From: Malania oleifera
Lineage: Eukaryota > Streptophyta > Magnoliopsida > Santalales > Ximeniaceae
Direction of reading: 5' to 3'
Assembly: GCF_029873635.1 (NCBI RefSeq)
Contig: NC_080418.1
Coordinates: forward strand, 13,247,562 to 13,311,561
DNA: 64,000 nt
Of this stretch, positions 47,171 to 59,640 are shown one piece after another. The translations under genes and the position numbers were made by a program. Positions within the stretch are counted from its first letter, which is position 1. Each line of letters starts with the position of its first letter. The notes beneath the pieces were generated by a model. It was not told the origin of the DNA. It did not search any database and saw nothing but the letters and a program-made list of their open reading frames with translations.

Positions 47171-48724
47171 TTATAAAGAATATCAACCCCTTAGAAACCA
47201 AGGAAAAATGGGTTTCAAAAGAAATTACATAAATTATTTTTCCTTAGTTTTTTGAATTTGTTTAAAAGGGGTAGTGATAATTAATTAGTGGATAGTACTT
47301 AAATGTCTAATCTTAGTATACACATTCACTGTTATACTAAGAACCATTGAAAAGCAAGCCAATATGAAAAATTCGTGTGATAAGTCTAGTCTAATCGTTT
47401 AATGTTTATATATCATAATGATTGGATAAATTATGAAAATATTGGCTATAGCATGCTAACCTTGAACTGAAAAAAGGAAAAAAGGAATACTTATATTTCT
47501 GAGATAAGAAACATAAATCATCATCTCTTAAAATCTCATAAGCATGCTGAAGTAAATCCACTTCCAAATGGACAACCGTTCTTCACCTAGTAAATGATTC
47601 TTAATGCTTAATTCATGCTCAAATATGAAAATCTAAAGTGAAGCATATTTTTTTCCATCACATAGATTTGAAGTTTAGTGAATTTATCGTTAACACTATA
47701 TATCATTTAACCCTCAACTCATCTTGGAGCTTTAACGCTTAATCATATTCTAGTGTTGCTAGTTTTCCACATTCTTTTTGAAATGAACATCTTTAGTGGA
47801 AAGATTGGCTAATATTATCAAGAGACTAGCCAACCTAACATAATATCATAATAGAATCACCCATGGTCAAATACTTTGTAAATCTTTGAATAAGATAGGG
47901 TGTAGCTTTGAGAGTCAAATATAAAATCTTAATACTCATCATCAAAATATTAAAGCAATGATGGGTTCTCTAAAATAAACGATTGTGCTAATCCAAGAAG
48001 CCATACTCAATCATGAACTTCAAAGTACATGTAAAATGCAATATGATTTTTTTTATATGATTGAGTCAAAAAGAAAAAATTAAGTTTGAATACTCTTCTG
48101 AATTTACTAGTGAAATATCTTTAAAGAATATTTATGTATTTTCCCCACAATAAGCTCTCGATCTTAAATCAAATCAGTTAGAGCTTTGGAATAGTGTTGA
48201 ATGGCTAAGATGACTGCACTAGGTTTCAATCTAGAAGAAAGTATAGAGTTCAAAGAAACCTATGCATGAGCAGTCAAAATCGAGAGCCATTCGAACCTTG
48301 TTCCCTCCACATGCTGCAAAATTGGCCTATTACACTGAAGGGACATTGCTTAGGACTTTTTGGTCCTCTGTGCCTAAGCACCAAAAGCCAAGTTTAGTCA
48401 TTGAAAATTAAGTAGTTTTGGCTAGGTTTTTAAGGCATGAGATGGTATAGCGTGTAACTTAGTGAGAGCATTTCTCTTTGCAATTTTATGATTCTGTAAA
48501 TTAAATGCTCTCGTAATCTTATATCATTTATGTCTATATGCCTTTGTGAGAACTGCATATCACTATCCATATCTTGCCAAATGTTTAAATATATTTGATG
48601 GATAGTTAATATTGTTTACAGCATGAACTGTTATTGAGATGTACTGAAATAAATGCTGTAGAATTTTTAGGATACTTGCATGCTTGGATAAAACGCCATC
48701 TGCATGGCTGATGCAGATTTCGTG
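47171..48724 (+). other. C1 internal non-coding region, left part
   Basis: AT-rich, no pol motifs in any frame that I could find. Interrupted at 48725 by solo LTR S2. Confidence 0.6.
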
Positions 48725-50896
48725 TGTAACGACCTCGACCCTCCACGTGGGCCCGAAATGCTGCTTTAGTGATATCAGTGTACCTGATACCTTATTCACC
48801 AAATATAAAACACACATACGCAGTGGAAATAAAATATAAAATCCTCAAATTACATTACCAGAGTTGTAACTATCTTTATACACAAATATATCCATTTTCA
48901 CATAATTACATCTCATAAAATTAAATAAAAATAAAATCTCTATCTACACACTACCTACAAAAATTTACACCTCTAGCCCACTAGACCCGATCTCTAGGAT
49001 TTCCTGAAAAGACAGTTTGTAAAGTAGGGGTGAGTCTCAGCTCAATAAAGGAAAGATTAAGTTAATGTCAGTGTGTGGCCAACATGCATTTAGTGTACAT
49101 AAAATAACCAGTTCACTAAATAGATAAACACATTTATGAAAACATTCTTAATTTACACTCACACGCACAATTAGTCAAGGATAGGGAAGATTACCCACCC
49201 ACACAAGTAGCTTCCCTCTGCTCTAATACCATTACTGCTACCAGGGCACTCACCTTTCTCAGTAAGCCCTCGAAGTTATCTTATTTATTAACCGTATTCA
49301 CATAAATCAACAGATATGCATATAAGACACTCCCTGTGACAAACACACCATTTACATCCCCATGGCATGGGTTGTGCGGCCCAAAGGTTAGACTAATGTC
49401 CTGGGGGATCCACCCAAACAGTAGTCATCTATACTCTCCGCTAACATACTTTGCGGATACACGCAGTTCCAACTACTAGTCCGATTTCCCTCACCCAGGG
49501 GTGCATTCTCCTCACGTAGGCAAATCAGACAAGGCCACCCTACACCTCTCAGCACAGGTGTGGGCACACACGGCCACATAACAAATCTCTAGCAACAGTA
49601 CCGTGCTCACACTACACTGGTCCCCAGGGTTCCTAAAGCATATCATACAATTTAGATAATAAAAAATACCATTTAAAACATCATTTCACATATACTTCTT
49701 GTTATTCCAAAAATCCGGCCCCCGGCCAAAAATACAATCCGGTATATAGCCATCAATTAAAACTCGACCCTCGGCCGTCAAATAATAATCCTGGCCCTTG
49801 GCTAATCAAACAATACCCGGCCACTAGCCGTTTGTTCAAACCCCAACATTTCATAAACAGTTCCAGTATTTTCACAAGCATTTCCAGTATTTTTCACAAC
49901 AATTTCAGTATTTCAAAATCCCAAATACATATATACAATAATCCATACAAATTAAATCATCTGCCACATAATTTTCCACATTTTAACAAGCTTTCCACCA
50001 TTCATTTTATTCAAAAATATCATACCATATATCCTACGTTTGTAAAAACCATTTCGAACGGTTGGTTTTCAAAATAGCCTTTAAATTTCCAAATGAATAA
50101 ATAAATAATTAACTAAATTAATTTAATTGGTTCAAATTAAATAAAATTCATAACTTAACTTAATCCCCTTACTTGATTCCTGAAAGAAAAAACCCACTAA
50201 TACCCCGGCCTACGCCCTAGGCGTTCAAAAATCCTTAAGCCCTGAAATTCAAATTTCACCATATTTGTCACAATCCCTAGAGTAACTTTCCCTAAAATTC
50301 CTTTAGGTTTTGAATCCCCTAAATATCCTAGTAAAAGCCTAAATTATCAAACTTACCCCCAATTTAGGATTGATACCCCGGAGCTCCAATTCGAAAACTC
50401 GCTCCGACTAGATTGTAGAGAATCTCCCCACGAGTCTCCTGGTAATTTATGTTCGTTAGTGGGCCTTATAGTTTAAGAGAAATTGAGATAAGTTTGAGAT
50501 TTCTCCTTACCCCAGGAGATATGCCTACGTCGCTCCCACAACAAATCCGCTCCAATAGAAATGTCGGTGGCGACGAGCAGAGCCCAACGGTATTTCTGAA
50601 TTTTTGATCGGCCGAATAACGGAAACGAGATGGAGGAGAGTGGGAGAGAGAACGAGGAGACAGGGACGCTAAGAGACGTAGAAAGAAGCTTCTCTGCTTC
50701 TCTAATCTCAATCTTGAGACAAATCTCAGGATTGAATTCTTACTTTTATATACATATATATATATATATTATTATATTATATTATATTATTTAATTATTA
50801 TTAATAATAATTAATTTTTTTTAATTTTAATTTTTTTAATAATAATTATTTATTTTTTTAATTTAATTTAATTTTTTTTTTTTTAGGATCACTACA
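48725..50896 (-). mobile_element. S2: solo LTR, 2.17 kb
   Basis: Minus strand TGTAGTGATCC..GGTCGTTACA; flanks tcgtg (48720-48724) and ttgtg (50897-50901), one mismatch. Donor-like GTAAGG at 50510/50511 (minus) and repeated ccggcc units at about 49718-49830. It lacks the TCGTCGACGA cluster seen in the other gypsy-type LTRs. Confidence 0.85.
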
Positions 50897-52531
50897 TTGT
50901 GAATTGCATGCTGTAGAAACAACTAAGCCTTTGGTGCATGCTTGTGTGAACTGCTTAATTTTTGCATGACTATTTGAGTATAGTCATGTTGACTATCAAG
51001 TGCTGAATTGAATACAACGAGCAGCAACTATGTGGTAAATGTTTAAAATGTGTTGCATGCTGAACTTTATTTTGAAGGATGATTGAATATTGAATGGATA
51101 ACTGATCTTCATCCTTGACTGAAAATGTGTGCATGAAGACACACAAGGGAGCTGAGCTCCACTCATAAAAGAAAAGAATTATTTTAAAAATCTTGCGGAC
51201 TCATATGCATCATGTTTCGTTTTTTTTTTTTAATATTGAGACTCTTCTGAAAACCCTGAACATCATATCCGACTTTTATGGCTTTATGTCTAGATATGGA
51301 TTGTTCTCCGTTATGTGCACTATATAATGCCTTAATACTTATTTTCAAGATGCATTTGTGTTCTATAGGAATGATTATATTGGTTGCATGTTAGAAGTGA
51401 ATTAGTCAATATACAGTATAGTTGTTCTAAAGATTTAAAAATGATTGCTCATACTGCTTGGCATGCTTAATGAAAATAGCAGTTCATTTCATCTAAGCTA
51501 GCATTTAAATCTAAAGAGGGAGATTTTATAAAATTCCATTTCTTATGCTCACCCTACTTTTGCTTAGAATTATAGTTTACTATGGCATACTTGTTTATAC
51601 AGAATGACTTTCTTTGCTCACAGTAAATTTCAAATGAAAATTGGTTGCTAATAGCCATATGATCTTGTTTTTAAATCTTTTGATATTTTAGATATATATA
51701 TGGCAATTATTTCTGGTTGATCTATGAAAACTGATTTAATATATGCCTACCAGAAATAAATGAAGCTTGTTTGAACTATGGAAAATCATTTTGAAAATGA
51801 AAATATGATGGCAAGCAAAGAACTTAGAAAGTTAAAGGCATTCATGGCATGTGGAATTAGGATTTAGAATTTCTGTCATGAAGTTTGAAAAACTTAAGGA
51901 CTTTATTGTTTATATTTTTTATTTTTTTAAAAAAGGGCTTTGCATAGTTGAAATACATGCAAACCAGTTAGACTGAAATCATGCTCAAACCTACACTTAA
52001 CTATCATAAGTCATATGCTTTGAGCTCCAATCTTTGACGGGTCTTATATAATATTTGAACTACAATAGTTTGTGGATATTCCTAGTTTGACCATATTTAA
52101 CATGTGTTTTTAATCTCAAATGGTCTGTTATAATGTTTTTATGTGCACAATTGCCAAATCTTTCAAAACAATTATAAGACTATTTTCTATGCCCAATTTT
52201 TGTATCAAAAAGGGGGAGTCTTTTCCTTAAGTTAAGAAATTCTTTTAGATGCTCAAATAGTTTTATACTTAACTTAACCCTTTTGTTGATGCCAAAAGGG
52301 TGAGAATTTTCTGAGAAAAATGTCAAAATCTTTTTATACTCCTTGCTTCTTATATTTTTTAATGGGATGAGTGTTTGTGCTTTGTTGTTAAAACTAAATG
52401 CATATTGTTTTGAAATGTCTTCTTTCTTAGATATGCTTGAGTTACATCGCTTATTTTTTAAATTATGCATATTGTAAGGGAGAGCCTTTTCAGGCTGAAC
52501 CCATTTTACTCGTGTATGTTTGTCATCATAA
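50897..52531 (+). other. C1 internal non-coding region, right part
   Basis: No pol domain. Near 52205 a tcaaaaagggggag motif resembles SIRE-type elements' internal purine-rich tract. Confidence 0.6.
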
Positions 52532-52544
52532 AAAAAAGGGAGAT
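52532..52544 (+). other. C1 polypurine tract
   Basis: aaaaaaagggagat immediately before the 3' LTR, priming plus-strand synthesis. Confidence 0.8.
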
Positions 52545-52924
52545 TGTTGACTTTTTGAGTCCAATTCCTATTTTGATAATGACAAAACACTAGTATCTTA
52601 TGTGTGCATTCAGTGCTTAAGCAGGTTTATAACTTAACACACACATAAGGGAAAGGTAAAATGGAAGCTAGGAGGAACTTAAAACTCGTACAACTTGGCG
52701 TATTCCATGAAGAATTAAAGAGCAAAGAAGTGAAGACATTGTTTATTTCAATTGTAATTGCATTTAGCTCCGTATTATATTTGCATGCCTCACATGATAT
52801 GATGCTAAGCTTAAACGACCATAGACTGACCTTAAGGAACCAAACCTTTCATATAAAAAGTTGAATTATACAAAGGTTTAAATTGCTTTTAAAGTCAAAA
52901 AGAGGGCTAAAATTAATATTTTAG

Positions 52925-53266
52925 TAAAGCCCCAGTCGACCAGCCATTGAAGGCCTTATAAGCCCCAGTCGATCGGCAAGTCATTTAGGCCAGAATTTAA
53001 AAGCCCAACCAACTGACCCAAAAATACCTGTTAAAGCCCAGTCAATCGGCCTGATGATTCGGCTGACCAGATCTTGAGCCCCAGTCGACCGAACCTCAAT
53101 GATTTGAAAATCGCATAAGGCAATCGACCGGAGCAAGTGTTGGTCGACTAGACCTCTCGGGTTTAGGTCAATTTGAGCTCCTAATGACCATAAAATTCGA
53201 ATTTGTAATATTATTTCATTCCCAATTCCCATAAAATAGCTATTTCTTGAAATTGCCTATAAATAC
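52925..53266 (+). promoter_or_regulatory. U3 palindrome cluster and TATA box of the C1 3' LTR
   Basis: ccagtcgaccagcc (52930), ccagtcgatcggc (near 52965), ccagtcgaccgaac (near 53082), aatcgaccggag (near 53122), tggtcgactag (near 53141); TATA ctataaata at 53258. Confidence 0.62.
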
Positions 53267-53823
53267 TAAGCTAGAACACTTGGAAAATGTTAGAAAAACT
53301 CTTGGGAAGCATACATGCATATTCTTTTATTTCCATTCATTTTTTATACTCCATTTTGAAGATCAAAGTTCAACTTCTCCTACTCTTTTATTTTAAAAAT
53401 TCTTTTTGGAGAAATTCTTGGAGTTATACAACTTAGGCTTTGAGCATATATTCATTTCATATATCTTGCTTGAAGAGCCTCTTGTTCTTAAGATTTCTAA
53501 AGTCAACTTTTATTTGAAAAAATCATTTTCTATATTTCTTTTACTCCTTCTATTTGAAAATATTTTTGGAGAAAACTCTTTGGGTTTTTGAAGAGAGTCT
53601 TGAGCAATATATTCACTCATATATTCTTGCTTGAGAGGCTTCTTATATTTGATATTGCAAAGGTCAATCGTTATGAGAAAAATCATTTTCCATACTCTCA
53701 CATTTTCTTGAAAATTATTTTTGAGAGGAAAATCATATACACTACCAAGCTTCATTTTATAAATCATTCGAGAGTGCATATAGATTTCATTTTTACATCT
53801 TTGCTTATTGAGAAGCACTTATT

Positions 53824-53853
53824 TGTAACATCCTCAAAATTCTATCCATTTTT

Positions 53854-53889
<36 letters not shown>

Positions 53890-55856
53890 ATACCTAAGCA
53901 GCGGAAACATAAATCATACAGCGATTCACATATATATACTATACAATACCAAAATCCAGTGTATATTTACCATAGCCATACAAGACTAACCCCTAAAGTA
54001 TCATCTACCCAAAAATATACACAATTCTGTCAAAAACTTACCCTATAACTAGGGTGATCAACACTCTCTCTACCCGCGAGCCTGATCTGCTCGCCTAACT
54101 GGCTCACCTGAAAAATGATAAAGTAATGGGGTGAGTCGACACTCAGTAAGTGGAAATATGGTATTACTAGTGTGTGACAACAAAGTTAAGAGTACTTTTA
54201 AGTAGTAACTCAATTGTAATGAAATAAATAATCTGTAAAGCATATCTTTCTTTCACAATATAAAATATACTGTATAGTCTGTATTTTCTACTTTTCATAC
54301 TGATAATACCATACTATACTTATCATATACTGTAAAACTGTATACATATACATAACTGTACTTTCCATGGGACTCTGTACGTCATGATTTGACCCCTCAT
54401 GACAGGGTTGTGCGGCCTGTAGGCGGTACTTAACCTGGTCGGCCCTCTAGGTAAGTCATCATACTCTACACTACCTCAGTCCGGCCAAACTGCATCCACT
54501 CCTAAGCGCGGGACTGGCTGCTACCTCGTTTAACCGGCCCCCTCTACCAAGCGTACTGAGGAGCCGCATCCACTCCGAGCATGGTTAGACGGTACCCACA
54601 CATTATCTGAAATATGTGGTTGCACTCTATCTGTATATAGCAACGGTACCATGCTCTGTAACTATGTCTATTTGTAATCTTTCCACAGGAATCTAATACT
54701 ATATACATATATACATATATATATATATATACTCTTTTATTGTTTTCATCATGTTCCCAAAATTACCATAATGCTATCTTTATGTACTGTAAATACTGTA
54801 ATCTCTGTATATTGTATCTGTAGCATCTTGATGTTACCTCTGTATATCTATCTGTATACTTTGTCTATATACTCTGTATGTTATGATAATAAAAAAACAT
54901 GGCATGCTATAACACTATACGTACTGTTCTGTATCTATGCAATTAGTATAGTATGATATATTATAAAAGTTATATAAGTTTTTCATCGTATGAAAATCTA
55001 CTCAGGCCACACAAGCATTTAAACTCATATTCTATAAAAGTTGTATAATAAACTGGTGTAAATATGTGTCCATAAAATCTCTGATAGCGTTATAAAAACT
55101 CCTAACATAACATATTTCCCTTACCTTAACCTTGAAAAACTCCTATAAAATTCTGGCTTTATACCCACAGGGTTCCTAGTTCAACATCCTGAAAACACAC
55201 CCCAGAACAAAATATCAGTATTTTCTTACCTATAACATTTCTTATAACTGAGGGAAAGGCAAATACTGAATAAAATGCCTTACCCTGAGATTGGGACGAA
55301 ATCCAACCCAACTTTTCCAACGATCAACTTCGGCAAACTTACAAAGGATTTCTCCAGAAGCGTCGTGGTAGCCTCAGATCTTCGATCCGGTGAGAAATAG
55401 GCCCGGAAACGAAGAGAGAAGTGAGAGAGAGACATAGAGAGAGAGAGAGAGAGAGAGGGGCACTGAAAATGATAAAAAAATCCTGGTTTTCCACTATTTA
55501 TACTACCAGATTCGTCGATGAGACACGTCACCTCGTTGACGAGTCCTTCATTAAATTCATCGACGAAACCATGTATTCATCGACAAAATTCAAAGCAGCC
55601 CATTCTTCACTCAATAGCTTCTCATCGATGAAAGCCTGTATTCGTCGACGAATTTCCTTATGCACCCATTGACGAAACCCTGTATTACCCTGTATTCGTC
55701 AACAAATTTCCTGGAAATTCCTTGAAATTATTACTATTATTATCTCCAAAATGCGATGTCCGTGTTCGTCGACGAAATCTACTGCCTCCTTCTGTTCCTG
55801 TTTCCATTTTCCTCTCTCTTTAATATTTAAATATCAGTATTTTTCAGGTTGTTACA
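53824..55856 (-). mobile_element. G4: solo gypsy-type LTR, 2.03 kb
   Basis: Minus strand TGTAACAACCTG..GAGGATGTTACA. Flanked by cttatt at 53818-53823 and 55857-55862, and the C1 LTR resumes exactly (tgtacaaaaattt in the 5' LTR, tgtacgaaaattt here). Donor CAGG/GTAAGG at 55283/55284. Confidence 0.9.
55494..55780 (-). promoter_or_regulatory. Palindrome cluster and TATA box of G4
   Basis: About ten variants (ttcgtcgatgag near 55510, ttcgtcgacgaat near 55640, ttcgtcgacgaaat near 55775); minus-strand TATA (ctatttata) at 55494-55502. Confidence 0.72.
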
Positions 55857-56398
55857 CTTATTTGTACGAAAATTTCATTTTTAATTGTAAAGGAGGGCTT
55901 CATCCTGTAAGGAGTGTCAGGCATGGCGTATCGCCTGGAGAGGTAGCTGTGCCTAGAAGTAGCAGACCGGATGTGGGGTATCATCTAGAGAGCAGGGCTC
56001 CACCCTACTTGAAGGAGTGTGTAAAGGGTAGTTTCACCCTGTGAAGAAGCAGATGTAAATGGAGCTTTGCTATGTTAAGAAGCGGATGGTGAATTCCTTG
56101 GGGGGTTTGTCCAAGGCGAAGAAATAGGCGGGATTTGCCGAATCTCGTTAAAAATCCTGGTGTCATTCTCTTTCTCCCTTTACTATTTTTCTTTCTAGAG
56201 CATGTATGTTTATATTTTATTTATTGTGAATGTTGTGCATGATTTAAATATTTGCATATATTGATATTTATATTTGAGATTGTATAGAAAGACCCTAGGT
56301 TGCGATATACTCGTTGTGGTTTGAAATTAGGGAAAAAGTAACCTAAATTTTTAAATCTCCAATTCATCCCCCCTCTTGGGATTACACAATTCCTATCA

Positions 56399-56765
56399 AT
56401 TTTTTTTTATGATTTAAAATTTTAAAAACAACACCAATTCAAATATAATCTATTACTTGTGTTGTGTATCATTTTTCCTTTTCAAATTTTTAACAAATCT
56501 AGTTAGATAATGTGTGACTATAAAATATAATTCATTTAAAAGCCCAAAAGCAAAAGTAAAAATTATAAAATAATTTTTTTTTAATGTAAATGGGTGAGCC
56601 GACAAGTATCTGACCCAAACCTGTCTAACTCGTTTATTAAACGAGTTGGGTTCAAATTGACCCGTTTATAAACGGGATGTCTCATCTTAAACCAAAACTT
56701 GATTTAAATGGGCTGGTAATAAATCACTCTTGTGTCTTGATCCGTTTAATTATCACCCCTATTCT
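56399..56765. mobile_element. Right half of the MITE-like repeat
   Basis: acgagttgggttcaaattga, gacccgtttataaacggg, ending aattatcacccct. Pairs with 12050-12351 across the C1 insertion. Confidence 0.45.
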
Positions 56766-57441
56766 CAAAAGAATATTCAAAAATGACACAAGAGTTTTGT
56801 ACGTAATCTCTCAAGAGTGAGCAAAGAGAAGCACAAGGGAGATAAGAAAAAATTGAAAGTTTGAGCTTTTGAAAATTCAGTATGAATATGTTTTTTAATG
56901 TCCATTAGGTTTTGAAGGGTCTATATATAAAGATTAGAGACAAACTAGTGCTTTTTTTTTTTTTTTCTGTTGGGGTTTAATATAGGTCAAGTCTGTCAAC
57001 CTCTTATAAAGACCGGTCGACTTGAACCTAACCATTAAATGAAATTAGAAAATTGTAATGAAATCTAAATTAGTGGACCAGTCGACCGCCTCTTGGGGAC
57101 TGGTCAACCGCCCCCAGCTACCGCCTATACCAGTCAATCGCCCTTTTAGGACTAATCAACTTCCCCCTAGTAGGGCAACCTAAAATAGTCTCTTTATTTT
57201 ATATGTTTTTTTTAATGTTTAAGTGTCTTAATGTCATGACTTTCATCTTTTTAGAAACATGGAAGATAAAATACATTATAATTTAAGAGAAAATGAGTAC
57301 AAATAAAGCAAATAAAGTATACAAAATTTTTCTCAAATCTTCAACTTCAATGACTTAATTCTATCACAAACAAATTAACATAAAGTAGTTAATATTTTTT
57401 TGTCATCAAAATTAGGTGAATGAAACCTTGAAACTAACACC
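56766..57441 (-). mobile_element. Right fragment of the outermost minus-strand LTR (Lm)
   Basis: Minus strand starts TGTTAGTTTCAAGG and has GTCGAC-type motifs (57014-57160) upstream of a TATA-like ctatatataa (56921-56930). Organisation matches the C1 LTR. Right limit is approximate. Confidence 0.5.
57014..57160 (-). promoter_or_regulatory. Palindrome cluster of Lm
   Basis: accggtcgacttg, ccagtcgaccgcc, ctggtcaaccgcc, ccagtcaatcgcc spaced by 20-60 bp. Confidence 0.5.
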
Positions 57442-57611
57442 ATGAACATTGCATTTTTGAAAATCTTGAAAGATGTCGGAGAACAAATGTCCTTAGGACT
57501 TAGTAAAAATCAGAAAAAGTACAAATGATATGATAAAGCTACTTCTCAATGTATGTTAGGCATACTTAATTTAAACTTTTAAATGATTAAAAAAAGTAGA
57601 TGAAAAAGCTT

Positions 57612-58010
57612 TGTATGGTCCTAGACCCAACTATGGAGAGGTATTGTCCGCTTTGACCCACTAACTTCATAGGTTTGTCCTATAAAAGACGTCTTACATA
57701 GTTGGAGTCCAAATCATCCTTATAGTATACATCCGATGTGGGACCGTGACAGAATCTCCCATCCAATTTTTGATGCCCTTGTTAGAGTGGCTTACACCTC
57801 TGTGTAGGATCCACCCACATAATAGTGCCTCTAGGATGGCTCTGATACCAAATGTAACAGTCATGGACCCAACTTCGGTAAGGTGTTGTCCATTTTGACC
57901 CACTGGTTTCACGGGTTTGTACTATAAAAGGCGTCTTATATAACTGGAGTCCAAACTACCCTTACGAGTTCAAAATCTTCCTAGTACACATTTGATGTGG
58001 GAGTGTTACA
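57612..58010 (-). mobile_element. TRIM (short LTR element without genes)
   Basis: Two direct repeats, 57612-57751 (140 bp) and 57853-58010 (158 bp), share gacccaact, ttgacccact, tataaaag and ggagtccaaa. On the minus strand the right copy is the 5' LTR, followed by TTTGGTATCAGAGCC (tRNA-Met primer site, 57836-57850) and, before the left copy, gggagattc as polypurine tract. Internal part about 100 bp, no coding capacity. No clear target duplication. Confidence 0.85.
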
Positions 58011-58479
58011 CCTTACAACTCAATCCTCAATTTAATAATGATTTATTCGAATCAAGATAAATGAGTTGAGTTTTAAAATAAATGTAAAATATGAAAATTA
58101 AATAAGTTGATTTTGAATTGAATGATATTATATTTGTCAAAGTTGTGAATTAGCTTATTTAAATAAATCAAAAATTAGCTTTCTTTATAAATTAAAACAT
58201 TTGGTAAGGTTTAACTTTTCCAGTAAGTTTGTTAACTTACCTATTTATGAACTTATAATTTGACTTGTTTATTGGCTCGTCAATTTATATATTCAACTTA
58301 AGAGTTCATTTTAAATGAATTTGCACTATGTATATTTGGAGTACCTATGTACATTAGTACTTGTAAACTAAAACAAAGATAATATTCAAAATTATAATAA
58401 CTAACGTAGAATTAAGATTATGAGTCATACAATAAAATTATGGGAAAGGGTAATTGAACATATAATAATATTAGAAATG
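58011..58479. other. AT-rich intergenic DNA
   Basis: No recognisable feature. Confidence 0.6.
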
Positions 58480-59640
58480 AAGATTTCAAAAAATTAATTT
58501 GATTTTATGTTTAGAAGATCAACAACAGAAGCTATTTATCTTTTAAGAAGTTTAATAGAAAATTTTAAAGAAAAGAAAAGGGACTTGCATGTGGTGTTTA
58601 TTGACCTAGAGAAAGTTTATGATAGAGTACCTAGGAAAGTGTTTTGACGGATCTTAGAAAATAAGGGAGTTTGTAATAGATATATGGAGGTCAATAAGGA
58701 TATCTATGATAGAGTAGTGATTGGTGTTAGGATTTTAGGAGGTGAATATAGAGATTTTCCAATCATAATAGGGTACATCAAGGTTCTATTTTGAGTCATT
58801 ATCTTTTTACTTTATTAATTGATGAACTAACTAAAAATATAAAAAAATGAAATATCTTGGTGTATGATGTTTGCAAATGATATCGTATTAATTGATGCTA
58901 CAACTTTGGAGAGTTACATTAGAGTCTAAAAGGTTCAGGATAAGTAGGAATAAGACATAATACATGAAATGTAATTTTAGTAATGTAAGCAGTAGCAATA
59001 GAGAGAAAATTAAACTTGATAATCAAGAAATTAATAAACCGATAAATTTAGATATCTTGGATATATTATGCAAGTTGATGGGGAAATTGAAGAAGATGTA
59101 GAACATAAAATTAAAATGGGTTGGGTAAAACGGAGGAGTGCGTTGGGTATGATGTGTGATCGTAGAATACCCTAAAAATTAAAATGAAAGTTTTATAAGA
59201 CGACTATAAGACTAGCTATACTTTATGGTTCAGAGTGTTGGCCAACTAAGAAATAACATGTATAAAAAATGAAAGTTGCTGAGATACGAATGTTAAGGTA
59301 GATGAGTGGTTCAACATTGAAACATGAAGTAAGAAATGAACATATACGTAATAATTTAGACATAACACTATTGAAAACAAGAGAAGGATGGAGCAACTTA
59401 GATGGTTTGGGTATTTGAAATGTACACCTAGTAGAGCACCTGAAAGCAGTGAGTTAGTTATTGTGTCTGGCATGAAAAGACTTAGGGGTAGTCCTAAAAT
59501 AACTTGGAATGAGATGATGAGGAAGGATTTAATAGCCCTTAATCTAATAGAAGAAAACACTCTTGATCGGATGAATTAAAGGATTCATGCAATCGACCCC
59601 ACCTAGTGAGAGTTAAGGCTTGTTGTTGCTATTCTTGTTA
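58480..59640 (+). mobile_element. RTE-type LINE, 5'-truncated
   Basis: Reverse transcriptase fragment starting GFMFRRSTTEAIYLLR, with VFIDLEKVYDRVPR (catalytic Asp), MFANDIVLI (decayed A-D-D box), FRYLGYIMQVDGEIEEDVEH, SALGMMCDRRIP, and ILYGSECWPTKK, in the usual order for plant RTE LINEs, then a tail ending ttgttgctattcttgttattg. Many stops; no endonuclease part. Same family as the remnant at 4461-5110. Confidence 0.88.

Larger units (their letters stand above)
12352..56398 (+). mobile_element. C1: gag-only SIRE-type copia element, heavily invaded
   Basis: 5' LTR 12352-13903, primer-binding site, gag N-terminus at 13958, gag continuation with a CCHC knuckle to 47170, non-coding internal DNA, polypurine tract and 3' LTR 52545-56398. 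The target flanks are aattt and atttt (one mismatch). Integrase, protease, reverse transcriptase and RNase H are all absent although about 3.2 kb of internal sequence follow gag after removal of inserted elements. This fits the non-autonomous TR-GAG type, which relies on a SIRE/Maximus-like partner. The true C1 sequence is only about 7-8 kb; the rest is nested insertions. Confidence 0.8.
52545..56398 (+). repeat. C1 3' LTR, split by solo LTR G4
   Basis: Starts TGTTGACTTTTTGAGTC, ends ATTCCTATCA. Without the 2-kb G4 insertion it is about 1.8 kb, longer than the 5' LTR because of extra sequence near 52730-52990. Confidence 0.88.

Noticed and set aside
47171..52531. Possible envelope-like gene of a SIRE element
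   Set aside because: No open frame of meaningful length and no membrane-protein pattern; treated as non-coding.
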